DNA of 53,769 nt, taken from a virus. The translations under genes and the position numbers were made by a program. Below the pieces are notes generated by a model. It made no database searches, had not been told where the DNA came from, and worked only from the letters and a program-made list of their open reading frames with translations. Shown here in pieces: positions 39,681 through 49,615 of this stretch. The stretch is taken from positions 1-53,769 of the IMG/VR virus record IMGVR_UViG_3300021197_002023; one strand, written 5' to 3'. The first letter of the stretch is position 1; every line of letters starts with the position of its first letter.

Positions 39681-42600
39681 ATGAACATATACGACTTATA
39701 TGGTGGAACATTTTCTGGCGGACCCGGAAAGATTGAGGTAATTGCTAAGAATCCCGGAGCAAGCATTGTTAAGCCCGGATCTATGAAGGAATACCGTGTT
39801 GGCACCAGTATTGATCAAATTTCTAGAAAAATAGAATCACCCGATTATATCTCTGAATTCTCTTTCGATAGAAGTCGCTACATACCTCAGATAGATTTTT
39901 CTGATCCCTCAAAATTCGCTTATTTTGGATCTGCACAACAATATTACATAAAGGCAATAGAGAATATATATCGATTCTATCCTTATGATGGATCTTTAAA
40001 AGAAAAATTAGAATGGCATAATGAATCATCCTACTTTGACAATTATGTTTTCGAAAAAGAATACCCTAGAACTAATGGGTATGTAGAAATAGGCGAAACT
40101 TGGGGATCTGCTGCAACGTCGACATTGACCGTAGCTCCAGACCAGTACAAATTATCCAATGCCCCACAATATATATCAGTTAAGGGAGGACCCCATGCGG
40201 CTTCCGTGCCAACCTATACTTCTGGCACATATAGTAAAAATTTAAGTTTTAAAGAAGCGGAACAGAAAGCGAATATATATGATGCAGAATCTCGCCAAAT
40301 GCAAAATTTTACTATTGATGGAACAAAGGGAAATACAGTAGAGTTTTGGCTAAAGCTACCTCTTGAGCCATCAAAGAGTCAGACCTCCCCATCTCATGCA
40401 TACTTTGATCTTTGGAATGGCGAAACCATAGGGCAAAATCCATATGGAAGGTTTCTTGTCGAAACAAGATATAACAACTCGACAGGACCAGCAGGGGATT
40501 ATGTAGGAGATAGTTTTTTCCATATTACCTATATGAGCGGTACCGCAGGAGTCCTTAGAGCAAAAGTAGGAGCAAAGGAGCTAACTGGAGCGCTCGGCAT
40601 AAATCTAGCAGATTGGAACCACTGGGCCTTTACTGTAGAAAATGCTACAACCGATGACTTAGAGATTAAGCTCTACGCCAATGGGGAATTAATTGAAACA
40701 ACTTTAACGGGATCAGCAATTCAACCAGTCCGAACAGGGTCATTCAATGCCCTCATAGGTGCTTACAAACATGCCCCGGACTCCGATGCAGCTTCTGCTG
40801 GATTTCTTGGAGAAGGAAATGGAACCCTAAGCGGATCTTACTTTGATGAATTTAGATTTTGGACAATACATAGAGATTCTGATGATATCAAGTTTAATTG
40901 GTTTAAGCAAGTGGCAGGCGGTACCAACACGGATTATGGCACCGCAAGGTCTAAATTTTACCGAGATACAAACCCGGTTAATTTGGGCGTATATTTTAAA
41001 TTTAATGAAGGAATTACAACCTCTGCGGAGCATGATAGGGTTACGCTAGATTATTCTGGTCGTGTGTCTAATGGCTATATTTCTAATTACACTTCCGCCA
41101 TGAGATCAACCGGATCAGCAATTGTGGAGAAAAAAGCTGCCACAAGAGAATTTAAAGATCCTATCATATATAAGTTCCATCCAGATGTGGTCGCGTATGA
41201 GCACTCTTCTAGCATAAAAGGAAGAGAATACGACGGAAGAAACTCAATGTTCCTGCAAAACATGCTCCCAAGTTGGATAATTGAGGAAGATGAATTTAAG
41301 GGAAAAAACCAAGCGCTATACTTAAACCAGATTTTGGCAAGCTATTTAGATAATTTGTATCTTCAAATTGAAAAAATGCCTAGCTTGAAGAATATTGACT
41401 ATGTTAGTGGATCTTCAAGTGGTAGCATTAATAAGCCAATTCCTTTTGCTGACAGATTATTGGCAAACGCTGGTCTTGTTGTCCCCGAAATATTTTCAAA
41501 TGCCAATGTTTTTGAGTCTTTAGCAGATAGAGATGACGAGAGAGAATTTGAAAGAAAGCTGAATGATATTAAGAATCAAATATATTCAAATATATACAAT
41601 AACTTAATTTATATCAACAAATCAAAGGGTACCATTAAGTCAATTACAAACATGATGAGGTGCTTTGGGGTTGATGATGATTTGTATAGCATTAATTTTT
41701 ATGCCAACAATGCTCAATTGGATTTAAAAGGCAATTTTGTACCCAAGACAATTAGAAAAAGTTATGCCGATTTCTCAACAGCAGATAAGTTTGGAGCCAG
41801 CGTGTTTCAAATGACACAATCTAGCAATACTAATTCTGTGTCTTTCATTACTGGTAGTTACAAAGGGGCAACTGAGGCATCCCCATCGGCAGATGGTTGG
41901 GACACAGAGAACTCATTCACACTAGAGACGGAAGTTCTTTTTCCAAACTATCCCAACCCAATTCAGCCGGGAGGCAGAGAGAGGGATTTTAATAATGTTT
42001 CCGCGTCATTGTTTGGCATTCACTCGGCAGTTGTCGAGGCAGCATCTGACCCCGGAGATACAACTTGGGCAGGCAGAGATTATGCAAACTTTCAAGTTTA
42101 TGCGGTTAGAGAAAAAGCAAATAATGCAGAAAACGAAAGCAGAAATGTAAGATTTATTTTAACATCGTCAAACCCACTATCTACAGATAATGGCTTGATT
42201 TCTGAGATGACTTCTCAAACATTTAAACAAGTTTATGATGGTGACCGATGGAATTTTTCTGTTAGAGCATACCCATCTAAGTACCCGAATGTTGGCTATG
42301 TATCGGGGTCTGAAGATACCGAATATACAGTGCAATTTACAGGGTTTAACATGGTGGGAGACGTTGTTAAAGATAGTTTTGACCTAACGTCCTCTATATC
42401 AAGAACAAACGGTATTTTGTTCAATAACAGCAATAAAAGAATATATGTTGGTGCTCACAGAACCAACTTTACCGGGGACCTTCTGTGCCCCACTAATGTT
42501 AAAGTTTCATCTTGTAGATATTGGGCGATAAAGCTGGAAGATCATGAACTTTACTCACATGCTCTTGATCCAAAAAATTATGGTGTCTATAATCCAATGC

Positions 42601-45600
42601 AAACCTCCCATCTTTTACAAGACAGGGGTGGGCAATATCCGGTTGATATACCAAAAATAAAATCATTGTGGATGAACTGGGATTTTGACACGCTCACCGG
42701 ATCAGACACTGGGGAATACAATGGAGAATTTTCTGTAGCTGATTTCTCTTCTGGTTCCGGCGAAAATATATACAAAAGTTATATATCCGCTGGTGCAGAG
42801 AAGCAACATACGGGAAGAGGTGTGTATTTCCCTGCTGGAAACAACCAAACAGGGTCAATTTCTAGGGAATATGTTTATGCATATAGGCAACAAGTACCAG
42901 AAAATTTAAACAACCTAAACGCAATTAAAGTTTTAAACAGAGACGATGAGTTTTTTACCAAGAGAACAAGACCAGTTAGCTTTTCCATGTCAGTCGAGAA
43001 GAGCATGTACCAGAACATTTCAGAGGAAATGATCAACTTTATCGCAGCTTCTCAGGAAGCTAGTGCTATGGAAGACCTTATTGGTCGACCAGTTAATAAA
43101 TATCGAGACAGATACAAAGATTTAGAAAAAGTAAGAAATATATTTTTCACTAGAATAGGCAATGTCCCCGATGTTGATAAGTATATAGAGTATTTTAAGT
43201 GGTTAGACACCAGCATCAGTCAGATGATACAGCAAATCGTCCCCGTATCTTCTAATTTTAGTTCAGTGAGGAATATGATTGAAAGTCATATTTTTGAAAG
43301 GTCTGGAAAGTACAAGCATAAATTTCCAACGATAGAGCGGGTTTATCCAAAAGATAAGTCTGTTGATGAGTATCTAAACCAAATACAATATAATTCAATA
43401 CAAACCTCTGAAGGCGGATACAATGCAATTGCGACAAGCCGCCTTTCACCAGAAACCTTAAGTATACGAGGCTCAAATGTTAGCGTCCCTTCGCACATGG
43501 CAAGGCAACTAACTAGCTGGTCTAATAATCACGCCAGCATAGAAAATGCTGGAGACACACCTGATCAGGCTGAGTCTTTGTGGTGGTGGAGAAATAGAGT
43601 AGAATTTAGCGCTGATACGTCAAAAAATTCAGGCAATACAGCTTTAAATACATCTGCCACTAAAACTTTTGAAGCAGCCACGTCTCGCACACAGCAAGCT
43701 GGTTATAATATTATATTAAGCTCCGAAGAGACGCCGATATCCTCACCAAACCCGGACAGTATTTTATCTTTTGCAGTTGATTCTGGAGGAGATGCCATTT
43801 CCTTTAATGACCAAAACAGATCTAGACCGAAAAAAGACAGGAACTTTAGAGATGTTGTGTTTAGGGAGGCACCTGCTGGTTCTGGAACTAGACTATCTTT
43901 CAACACCTCTACTTTTGCAAGACAACCTAACACAAACACTCTGGATAAAATTGATCCAAACAGAAAGTTCAAGCCAGAATTTAATGTCGAGTTACCCTCA
44001 GTCTCCACTGAGACCGGCGTTGATGGTAGAAAATACGCCCCGATATCTTTCCAGAGTTCATCAACGAGCAATCCATTTGTAACAGGAAGCACCCCGTGGC
44101 ACATAGGCTATGAACTTTCAACTCAGCATCTGCAAGATTATTATTTAGATAATAAAGATATTCCTATACAAGGTCCATTTACACAACAAAATGTGGGTGG
44201 TTACGCTTATAGACACGCTGGCTTAAATCTTGGTGTCGCGTCCACAACAAGACAAGAGGCTTGGTATGCATACAGAACAATTACAGCCAATCCCAATGGT
44301 GTTAGGTTTGACTTTTACAATATTTATGATCTGCCCGGAGGTGTAAATGCTCCGAGAGCTACAATGCTAAGAGAAGAGGTTGCCAAGAGACCTTTAAATA
44401 TTAAAAATATAAAAAGCACCACTTCTAGCGCTAATACGCAAAATCCGTATTTACCACCAGTTAATGAACTCGGCTCAACCAAAGTATATAACGGTAATTA
44501 CGAAAAAGATTATCAGATAATTCAAATAGCAGACAGAGACACAAACAATAGGTATTTTGTCGACAATGGTGGTATTTCTACGGCATCTGCCGCATCTACC
44601 GGAACGCCATCTGTTTCTGGCTCATACGACTGGACGGTGCCAGATAGGGGCAAAAACGAACATATATTTGTTAGTAGATTCTCTGCCCCCGGAGGTCCTG
44701 AAGTTAATGGTCAGGCGTTTTTAAATTATGAGTCTGAGGTATATTCTCCTTATAATGCAATGACATACAGAAACTTATCAGTTAGGCAACCATTACAGAC
44801 GCTGCTAACAAGGCATACTGCTTTTGGTGGTTTAGAAAATGACCCCGGAGATGCCGCCTCCTTAACTAAAGCAATAAAAATTACTGGAGTTGCTAATAAT
44901 GATAGGTTTACAGTAATCGTACCATCCGCGATTAGCGGATCAAATACCACTATAACCATTAGAGTCCTTTCAACAGCCTTGGGCACCCCCCCATCAAATG
45001 AGGCACAAGTTCGAGAAGGAAGTTCTGCCGAGGCTACGAGAAACAGAATGGTGGGTCTAATCAACGGAAATAATGGTGTTGCCACGACTGTATACAAGTA
45101 TGGTGCAGGATCTGGCGATTACACAAGTGGTATCGCAGGAATTACAGCCACAGCAGTTGATGACGGCGGTCAGTTTTTCATAACAATAACTGCGAACAAG
45201 GATGGAGCCGCAGGAAATGGCACTATATTCACAGATGTTGCGGGAACTATGATTGCTGGCGGCGGCGCTGGATCATCCCCAGCAAGACTCTTTGGGGGAA
45301 GAGGGGTATCTTTTCGGGCGTCATTTCACAAAACACAAAGAAACGCTATAAGGCGTATAAAATATACAGATATATTTGGAACAGCAGCAACAAGTAGTAT
45401 TTATGACAACTATTATGTGCAGCATCAAATTCCTCAAAGCGATAGGCAATACGCTTGGATTAGCGCTTCTGCTGTAACGACTCCTTTAGGGTTTTCTCAA
45501 AAAGATTATGCTAACAGAAGTTTTGCGTCAACCGATATAGCATTTGTTACTGCAAGTGATTTTGGCGCATTCATCAACACTTCGTTGTTGGGAAATGGAA

Positions 45601-48600
45601 AGTACATTTTTGGTCGCCCCGCCGCCTCCGCAGGGGCACTTTTCTTGCCACAAGATTTTATAGGTTTAAACAATTTTACATATCTAAGCGCCAACGAGAT
45701 GGACAACAATACACTGTCGTTTAATTTAAATACTGATTTTGTTGGGGCAACCATTGTTGGCGGTGCTTTGGGCAGCGCTGCACCCGTAGAGGGACTAAAC
45801 ATAAATCTTTTAAAAGGCAATGGTCCATACGGCTACCCTTCTTGGAAGCAGATACAAAATTCATATAATCCAATTGTAAGATACATGAAGCGTATTAATA
45901 GGTTTTCTATTTTAACAGAGAACATAACGATTTCTCCCGGCGATCTTAAGCAGCAGTATTTAAAAACTCAGACCTTGCAGAACTTTACTGAGCCGATGGT
46001 TTCTTTCAAATATAAGCCAATTGAACATGATTTGATTGCGATTACAGAGAAAGATGAGCAAACTAAAATAGAAATAGATAGTTCTTATTCAAATTGCCTA
46101 TCTGGTTTTGCTAATAATAAAATAGATCTGCTTTTGAATTACAAAAAGAATATAAATGATATAAAATTGGTATATAACTCTCTAAAAAATATGTACTTGG
46201 GAAACAACATTCCAAGTGGATCTAACCCAGTTAAGGGCTTGGAAAAGCTCTCCTACAGAGAGGTGGTTTATCCACGCGAAAGAAACACAGGTTTAGCAAA
46301 AACAAGGAGCAGGGAAAACTATACGGTTTCAAGTGGATCTTCTGATTTTAATCTTCGCTTGGGTGATTCTTTGGCTTTTTGGAAAGACAATATCAATGAT
46401 AGATTAAGAAGTGATGCAGAAGCGAGAAATGCACAGGGGTTGATTATCGCCAGTGGCTCGTCCTACTTTGGATTAACTGACATGAGTATTTGGCCACTAG
46501 ACGCCGAGGAGCCATTTTTAGATTTATATCAAATATCTTCTTCTGCTGGACAAGACGGAAAGCACGATCCATATTATTGGGCACCCTTATCCCCTTCATC
46601 AGCCGCCGGAACACCTCTTGGGGGATTAAATCCAGCTAGAACTTCAAGAATCGGGAACTTAAATAAAAATGGAGAATTATCATACGCTGGTTACATCTAT
46701 GGCTTATTTGGAATTAACATTCAGGGCAAGGTGCGCCAAGAGGGAGCACTAACTGGCTCAGGGCCCCTTCCAAACTTTTTGGGCAATGGCACTTCAGATG
46801 ATGGCTTGAACTACAGCCCTTCGGCGTCGTTTCAATATGAATACCCAAGCATGATGATGTCTGGTGCTATTGCAGGCTCGCGTTTCAACTCTCCCTCCGC
46901 CTCTTTACACCTCATGGCTCCATATCGAGCCGATATTTTGAGCGGGAAAACCCCATGGTTCAATTCTTATGAAGATTACGCAGAGGATATTAGAAGAATA
47001 GCAAAAGATTACACAGTAATTCCTGAGTTTAGAATCTCAGATCACATAGATTATTATTTAAAAGAGGGATTCTTTGCTGATAATAACAAATTTTTGGACA
47101 TAATAGGGGCTTCGCTGGCTAACACGTCTAGTGCCACAGCAGAAACTGGCTCTTTTCAGCCAGACTTCTTTAAAGTGTATTCTCATAGTGATTTTATGAA
47201 ACATTTTTCCATCATTCAGGAAGATCACAAGAAAAACAGCACTGCTTTTGCATCTACATTGAGATTAGAGGCTAGCGCCATAAAAAAATTGTTACCATAT
47301 CAAGGATTTTATCCTGTTTTGAGGTCTATGCAATTAGGACAACTATTTTCTTCTTCTTATGCGCCTTTTATAACTGGCTCCAATGCGCGTGACGGAGCAC
47401 AAGAGCGACTCGCTGCACTTTACCAGCCATTTTTTGCTCCGGGTATTTTCTTTAATACAATTAAGTCAGGCATTGCCGTTTCATACCCAGTACATACAGC
47501 ATCTGCTCCGATTTTAGATAAAGCTAATGGTCTAACTGTTTCTGTCCCGACTTCGGCATCTTTATTCGTGTCAAATGTGTATACGACAACTCCGAATTAC
47601 AACTTCCCATTCGAAGCTATTCTAGACCCAGATCAGTATTTGCCATTGTCTTCGTCTCTAACCAGTTCGACAATAAACACTTTATCTTCGAGCGTGTACT
47701 TTGTATATCCAAACTTTACGGGATCTGTTGCTGGCAATGCTTTTTTTGATAGTTATTATACTGCACAGACAGTCGACAACCCGTATACTCCGTATGGTGG
47801 GGTGGTGAGAGATCAGCCTCAATTCTTTTTCGAGTGGCAGGGACAAAGTGACCCCAAGTATTCTATTGCTGCGAGTAATTTCTTTGCAGAGACAGTTGAT
47901 TTTTTCTTAGATCGAGGCACTTTAACTAGTTTTATTTCGAAACCCGAGAAAGATTTTAAGTCTATGGTGTCTGGATCAACGTACTACATGGACGTATTAC
48001 TGTATAAAACAGATGACTATGTGTCCTACGAAGGACCACCATCAGGGACGTTCAATTATGATGGAGGGGCAAAATATGCTGATGGTGGTTTCTTATCAGA
48101 CGCTCTAAAGAATGCAAACGGAGATGGATTCTTAAATAAAGGAATTTCAGCTAGAGGAATGCATTATGGTCCGTCCTACAAATCTAGTGGTATTGCGTGG
48201 GGGTCCACCGGTACCGGAAGCGTACCATATGCTGCATTTAGGGCGCAGGACCCAACTTACGCTCCACATACACCCCCATATTTCTATGGAACCTCTAGAG
48301 CGAGAATTGGCTTTAAGCCTGACAAAGTAAGAGACATGACATCTGGTGAATCATCCAAATTTACTTTAGAGGAAGTTTTATCAAATGCAAAAGTAGAAAC
48401 AATCTACCAGAATGAAAACGAAAGAGCCAAAACCTTGCAAGAGGACAGCTATAGAAATAATTTTGCTGCTGGCATCTCCCAGATGCAGTTGAGTTCTTCT
48501 GTTAATCTTTTTGGACAGATCACCCTTAAAGAAATCCAGTATGGCACAGAAAGAAACCGCGATGGAACCTTTAAGGCAAGAAGCGCAACAACTCCAGTTG

Positions 48601-49580
48601 TTCAAGGTACTAACGACGCTTGGATTATCGAAACAAAATTTGAGTGCCCCTCTGTCAATATGGCGCACATGGACACTGCCTCCCTCGGTGCGGGAATAGG
48701 GGATGGAAAAGAAAAATATCACACAAGAGGCATTTGGAAGGGGTATGGAGTAGTACCATCTGGATCAGAGGGTCTTTTCTTGCAATTGAAAGAAAGCTAT
48801 CCACAAGTAACAAATGATATTGGTGGAACTGTGTCTGGTGAGCTAACTGGCTCTCTTATTGATGTATGTGGGTTTAAAGCATCCAAAGAAAGAATCGGAG
48901 AGATGAGAAGTAAAAAAACAATTTCAGAGGCTATTGTTGCAGTTCCAATTGATGAAAAAGGAAATTTCTACACCATAGATCCTGCTATGTTTGAAAAACA
49001 AAGATTGAATTATGAGACAAGCAATAAAGCTCTAATGGCAGGCGACTTTGGCATCGAAAACGATATTGGAGAAACTTCAATTACACAGATGATTGAAAAA
49101 ATGAAAAAGTTCTCCCTTCCCCCTCAAATGGATTTTCTAAACAACCCCAATGTTGATCCTTTTGTTATGTATATATTTGACTTTACTCACACCCTTGATA
49201 AGCAGGATTTGGCAGATATTTGGCAGAACTTAATGCCGAAAATCTCCACGACAGCGGAGAGGGGCACCTCTGCCATTGAGCACGAGATAGGGGTTAATTA
49301 TGAGTTCTTTGGTCGGTATAAAAAAGGGCAATTGCCTGATAATATTAGGTGGATGGTTTTTAAGGTAAAGCAGAAGGCAAGAAATAATTACTTCAATGTC
49401 ACACAACAGTCTGAGGTTGCAAAAGGATTCACCTTTACTGCCCTCAAGGAACTGCAAGGCATCGGATCAAATCCAGAAGCGGAATTAACATACAGTTACA
49501 ACTGGCCGTATGATTTCTTTTCTCTTGTTGAGTTGGCGCAAATTGAATCAGAGGTTGTTTTTGAGCCTCCAAAAGAATAG
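39681..49580 (+). CDS. Giant modular baseplate protein, 3299 residues, with gpI/gp7-like core
   Basis: One uninterrupted frame after gp6 and the 640-residue protein. Regions in order: residues 205-410 a LamG/ConA-like lectin domain (NTVEFWLKLPL, WNHWAFTVENA, FDEFRFWTIHRD); 525-670 resembling P2 gpI and T4 gp7 (MLPSWIIEEDEFKGKN, INKSKGTIKSITNMM, CFGVDDDLYS); 740-970 a second lectin-like sandwich (DRWNFSVRAYP, KRIYVGAHRTNF); 1718-1874 a beta module shared with the previous gene; then long Ser/Gly/Tyr-rich stretches to a C terminus ending in a compact domain. T4 gp7, the wedge periphery protein after gp6, has 1032 residues; this may be its enlarged counterpart with receptor-binding additions. 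Function is inferred from order and motifs. Confidence 0.82.
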   Translation: MNIYDLYGGTFSGGPGKIEVIAKNPGASIVKPGSMKEYRVGTSIDQISRKIESPDYISEFSFDRSRYIPQIDFSDPSKFAYFGSAQQYYIKAIENIYRFYPYDGSLKEKLEWHNESSYFDNYVFEKEYPRTNGYVEIGETWGSAATSTLTVAPDQYKLSNAPQYISVKGGPHAASVPTYTSGTYSKNLSFKEAEQKANIYDAESRQMQNFTIDGTKGNTVEFWLKLPLEPSKSQTSPSHAYFDLWNGETIGQNPYGRFLVETRYNNSTGPAGDYVGDSFFHITYMSGTAGVLRAKVGAKELTGALGINLADWNHWAFTVENATTDDLEIKLYANGELIETTLTGSAIQPVRTGSFNALIGAYKHAPDSDAASAGFLGEGNGTLSGSYFDEFRFWTIHRDSDDIKFNWFKQVAGGTNTDYGTARSKFYRDTNPVNLGVYFKFNEGITTSAEHDRVTLDYSGRVSNGYISNYTSAMRSTGSAIVEKKAATREFKDPIIYKFHPDVVAYEHSSSIKGREYDGRNSMFLQNMLPSWIIEEDEFKGKNQALYLNQILASYLDNLYLQIEKMPSLKNIDYVSGSSSGSINKPIPFADRLLANAGLVVPEIFSNANVFESLADRDDEREFERKLNDIKNQIYSNIYNNLIYINKSKGTIKSITNMMRCFGVDDDLYSINFYANNAQLDLKGNFVPKTIRKSYADFSTADKFGASVFQMTQSSNTNSVSFITGSYKGATEASPSADGWDTENSFTLETEVLFPNYPNPIQPGGRERDFNNVSASLFGIHSAVVEAASDPGDTTWAGRDYANFQVYAVREKANNAENESRNVRFILTSSNPLSTDNGLISEMTSQTFKQVYDGDRWNFSVRAYPSKYPNVGYVSGSEDTEYTVQFTGFNMVGDVVKDSFDLTSSISRTNGILFNNSNKRIYVGAHRTNFTGDLLCPTNVKVSSCRYWAIKLEDHELYSHALDPKNYGVYNPMQTSHLLQDRGGQYPVDIPKIKSLWMNWDFDTLTGSDTGEYNGEFSVADFSSGSGENIYKSYISAGAEKQHTGRGVYFPAGNNQTGSISREYVYAYRQQVPENLNNLNAIKVLNRDDEFFTKRTRPVSFSMSVEKSMYQNISEEMINFIAASQEASAMEDLIGRPVNKYRDRYKDLEKVRNIFFTRIGNVPDVDKYIEYFKWLDTSISQMIQQIVPVSSNFSSVRNMIESHIFERSGKYKHKFPTIERVYPKDKSVDEYLNQIQYNSIQTSEGGYNAIATSRLSPETLSIRGSNVSVPSHMARQLTSWSNNHASIENAGDTPDQAESLWWWRNRVEFSADTSKNSGNTALNTSATKTFEAATSRTQQAGYNIILSSEETPISSPNPDSILSFAVDSGGDAISFNDQNRSRPKKDRNFRDVVFREAPAGSGTRLSFNTSTFARQPNTNTLDKIDPNRKFKPEFNVELPSVSTETGVDGRKYAPISFQSSSTSNPFVTGSTPWHIGYELSTQHLQDYYLDNKDIPIQGPFTQQNVGGYAYRHAGLNLGVASTTRQEAWYAYRTITANPNGVRFDFYNIYDLPGGVNAPRATMLREEVAKRPLNIKNIKSTTSSANTQNPYLPPVNELGSTKVYNGNYEKDYQIIQIADRDTNNRYFVDNGGISTASAASTGTPSVSGSYDWTVPDRGKNEHIFVSRFSAPGGPEVNGQAFLNYESEVYSPYNAMTYRNLSVRQPLQTLLTRHTAFGGLENDPGDAASLTKAIKITGVANNDRFTVIVPSAISGSNTTITIRVLSTALGTPPSNEAQVREGSSAEATRNRMVGLINGNNGVATTVYKYGAGSGDYTSGIAGITATAVDDGGQFFITITANKDGAAGNGTIFTDVAGTMIAGGGAGSSPARLFGGRGVSFRASFHKTQRNAIRRIKYTDIFGTAATSSIYDNYYVQHQIPQSDRQYAWISASAVTTPLGFSQKDYANRSFASTDIAFVTASDFGAFINTSLLGNGKYIFGRPAASAGALFLPQDFIGLNNFTYLSANEMDNNTLSFNLNTDFVGATIVGGALGSAAPVEGLNINLLKGNGPYGYPSWKQIQNSYNPIVRYMKRINRFSILTENITISPGDLKQQYLKTQTLQNFTEPMVSFKYKPIEHDLIAITEKDEQTKIEIDSSYSNCLSGFANNKIDLLLNYKKNINDIKLVYNSLKNMYLGNNIPSGSNPVKGLEKLSYREVVYPRERNTGLAKTRSRENYTVSSGSSDFNLRLGDSLAFWKDNINDRLRSDAEARNAQGLIIASGSSYFGLTDMSIWPLDAEEPFLDLYQISSSAGQDGKHDPYYWAPLSPSSAAGTPLGGLNPARTSRIGNLNKNGELSYAGYIYGLFGINIQGKVRQEGALTGSGPLPNFLGNGTSDDGLNYSPSASFQYEYPSMMMSGAIAGSRFNSPSASLHLMAPYRADILSGKTPWFNSYEDYAEDIRRIAKDYTVIPEFRISDHIDYYLKEGFFADNNKFLDIIGASLANTSSATAETGSFQPDFFKVYSHSDFMKHFSIIQEDHKKNSTAFASTLRLEASAIKKLLPYQGFYPVLRSMQLGQLFSSSYAPFITGSNARDGAQERLAALYQPFFAPGIFFNTIKSGIAVSYPVHTASAPILDKANGLTVSVPTSASLFVSNVYTTTPNYNFPFEAILDPDQYLPLSSSLTSSTINTLSSSVYFVYPNFTGSVAGNAFFDSYYTAQTVDNPYTPYGGVVRDQPQFFFEWQGQSDPKYSIAASNFFAETVDFFLDRGTLTSFISKPEKDFKSMVSGSTYYMDVLLYKTDDYVSYEGPPSGTFNYDGGAKYADGGFLSDALKNANGDGFLNKGISARGMHYGPSYKSSGIAWGSTGTGSVPYAAFRAQDPTYAPHTPPYFYGTSRARIGFKPDKVRDMTSGESSKFTLEEVLSNAKVETIYQNENERAKTLQEDSYRNNFAAGISQMQLSSSVNLFGQITLKEIQYGTERNRDGTFKARSATTPVVQGTNDAWIIETKFECPSVNMAHMDTASLGAGIGDGKEKYHTRGIWKGYGVVPSGSEGLFLQLKESYPQVTNDIGGTVSGELTGSLIDVCGFKASKERIGEMRSKKTISEAIVAVPIDEKGNFYTIDPAMFEKQRLNYETSNKALMAGDFGIENDIGETSITQMIEKMKKFSLPPQMDFLNNPNVDPFVMYIFDFTHTLDKQDLADIWQNLMPKISTTAERGTSAIEHEIGVNYEFFGRYKKGQLPDNIRWMVFKVKQKARNNYFNVTQQSEVAKGFTFTALKELQGIGSNPEAELTYSYNWPYDFFSLVELAQIESEVVFEPPKE
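44832..45302 (+). repeat. Inserted beta module, copy B
   Basis: Codes for residues 1718-1874 of the 3299-residue protein: KITGVANNDRFTVIVPS, TTITIRVLSTALG, EATRNRMVGLIN, ITATAVDDGGQFFITITANK and DGAAGNGTIF, closing at LFGGR. Same order of strands and helix as copy A, though diverged in sequence. Confidence 0.5.
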
Positions 49581-49597
49581 AAATTTAACAATTAAGG

Positions 49598-49615
49598 CTA
49601 TTTATAGGTGTTATG
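49598..49615 (+). promoter_or_regulatory. Conserved start-site element (copy 2)
   Basis: CTATTTATAGGTGTTATG ends on the start codon of the 367-residue protein. It differs from the copy at 23766 at two adjacent bases, which here create GGTG, a possible ribosome site. Confidence 0.4.
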
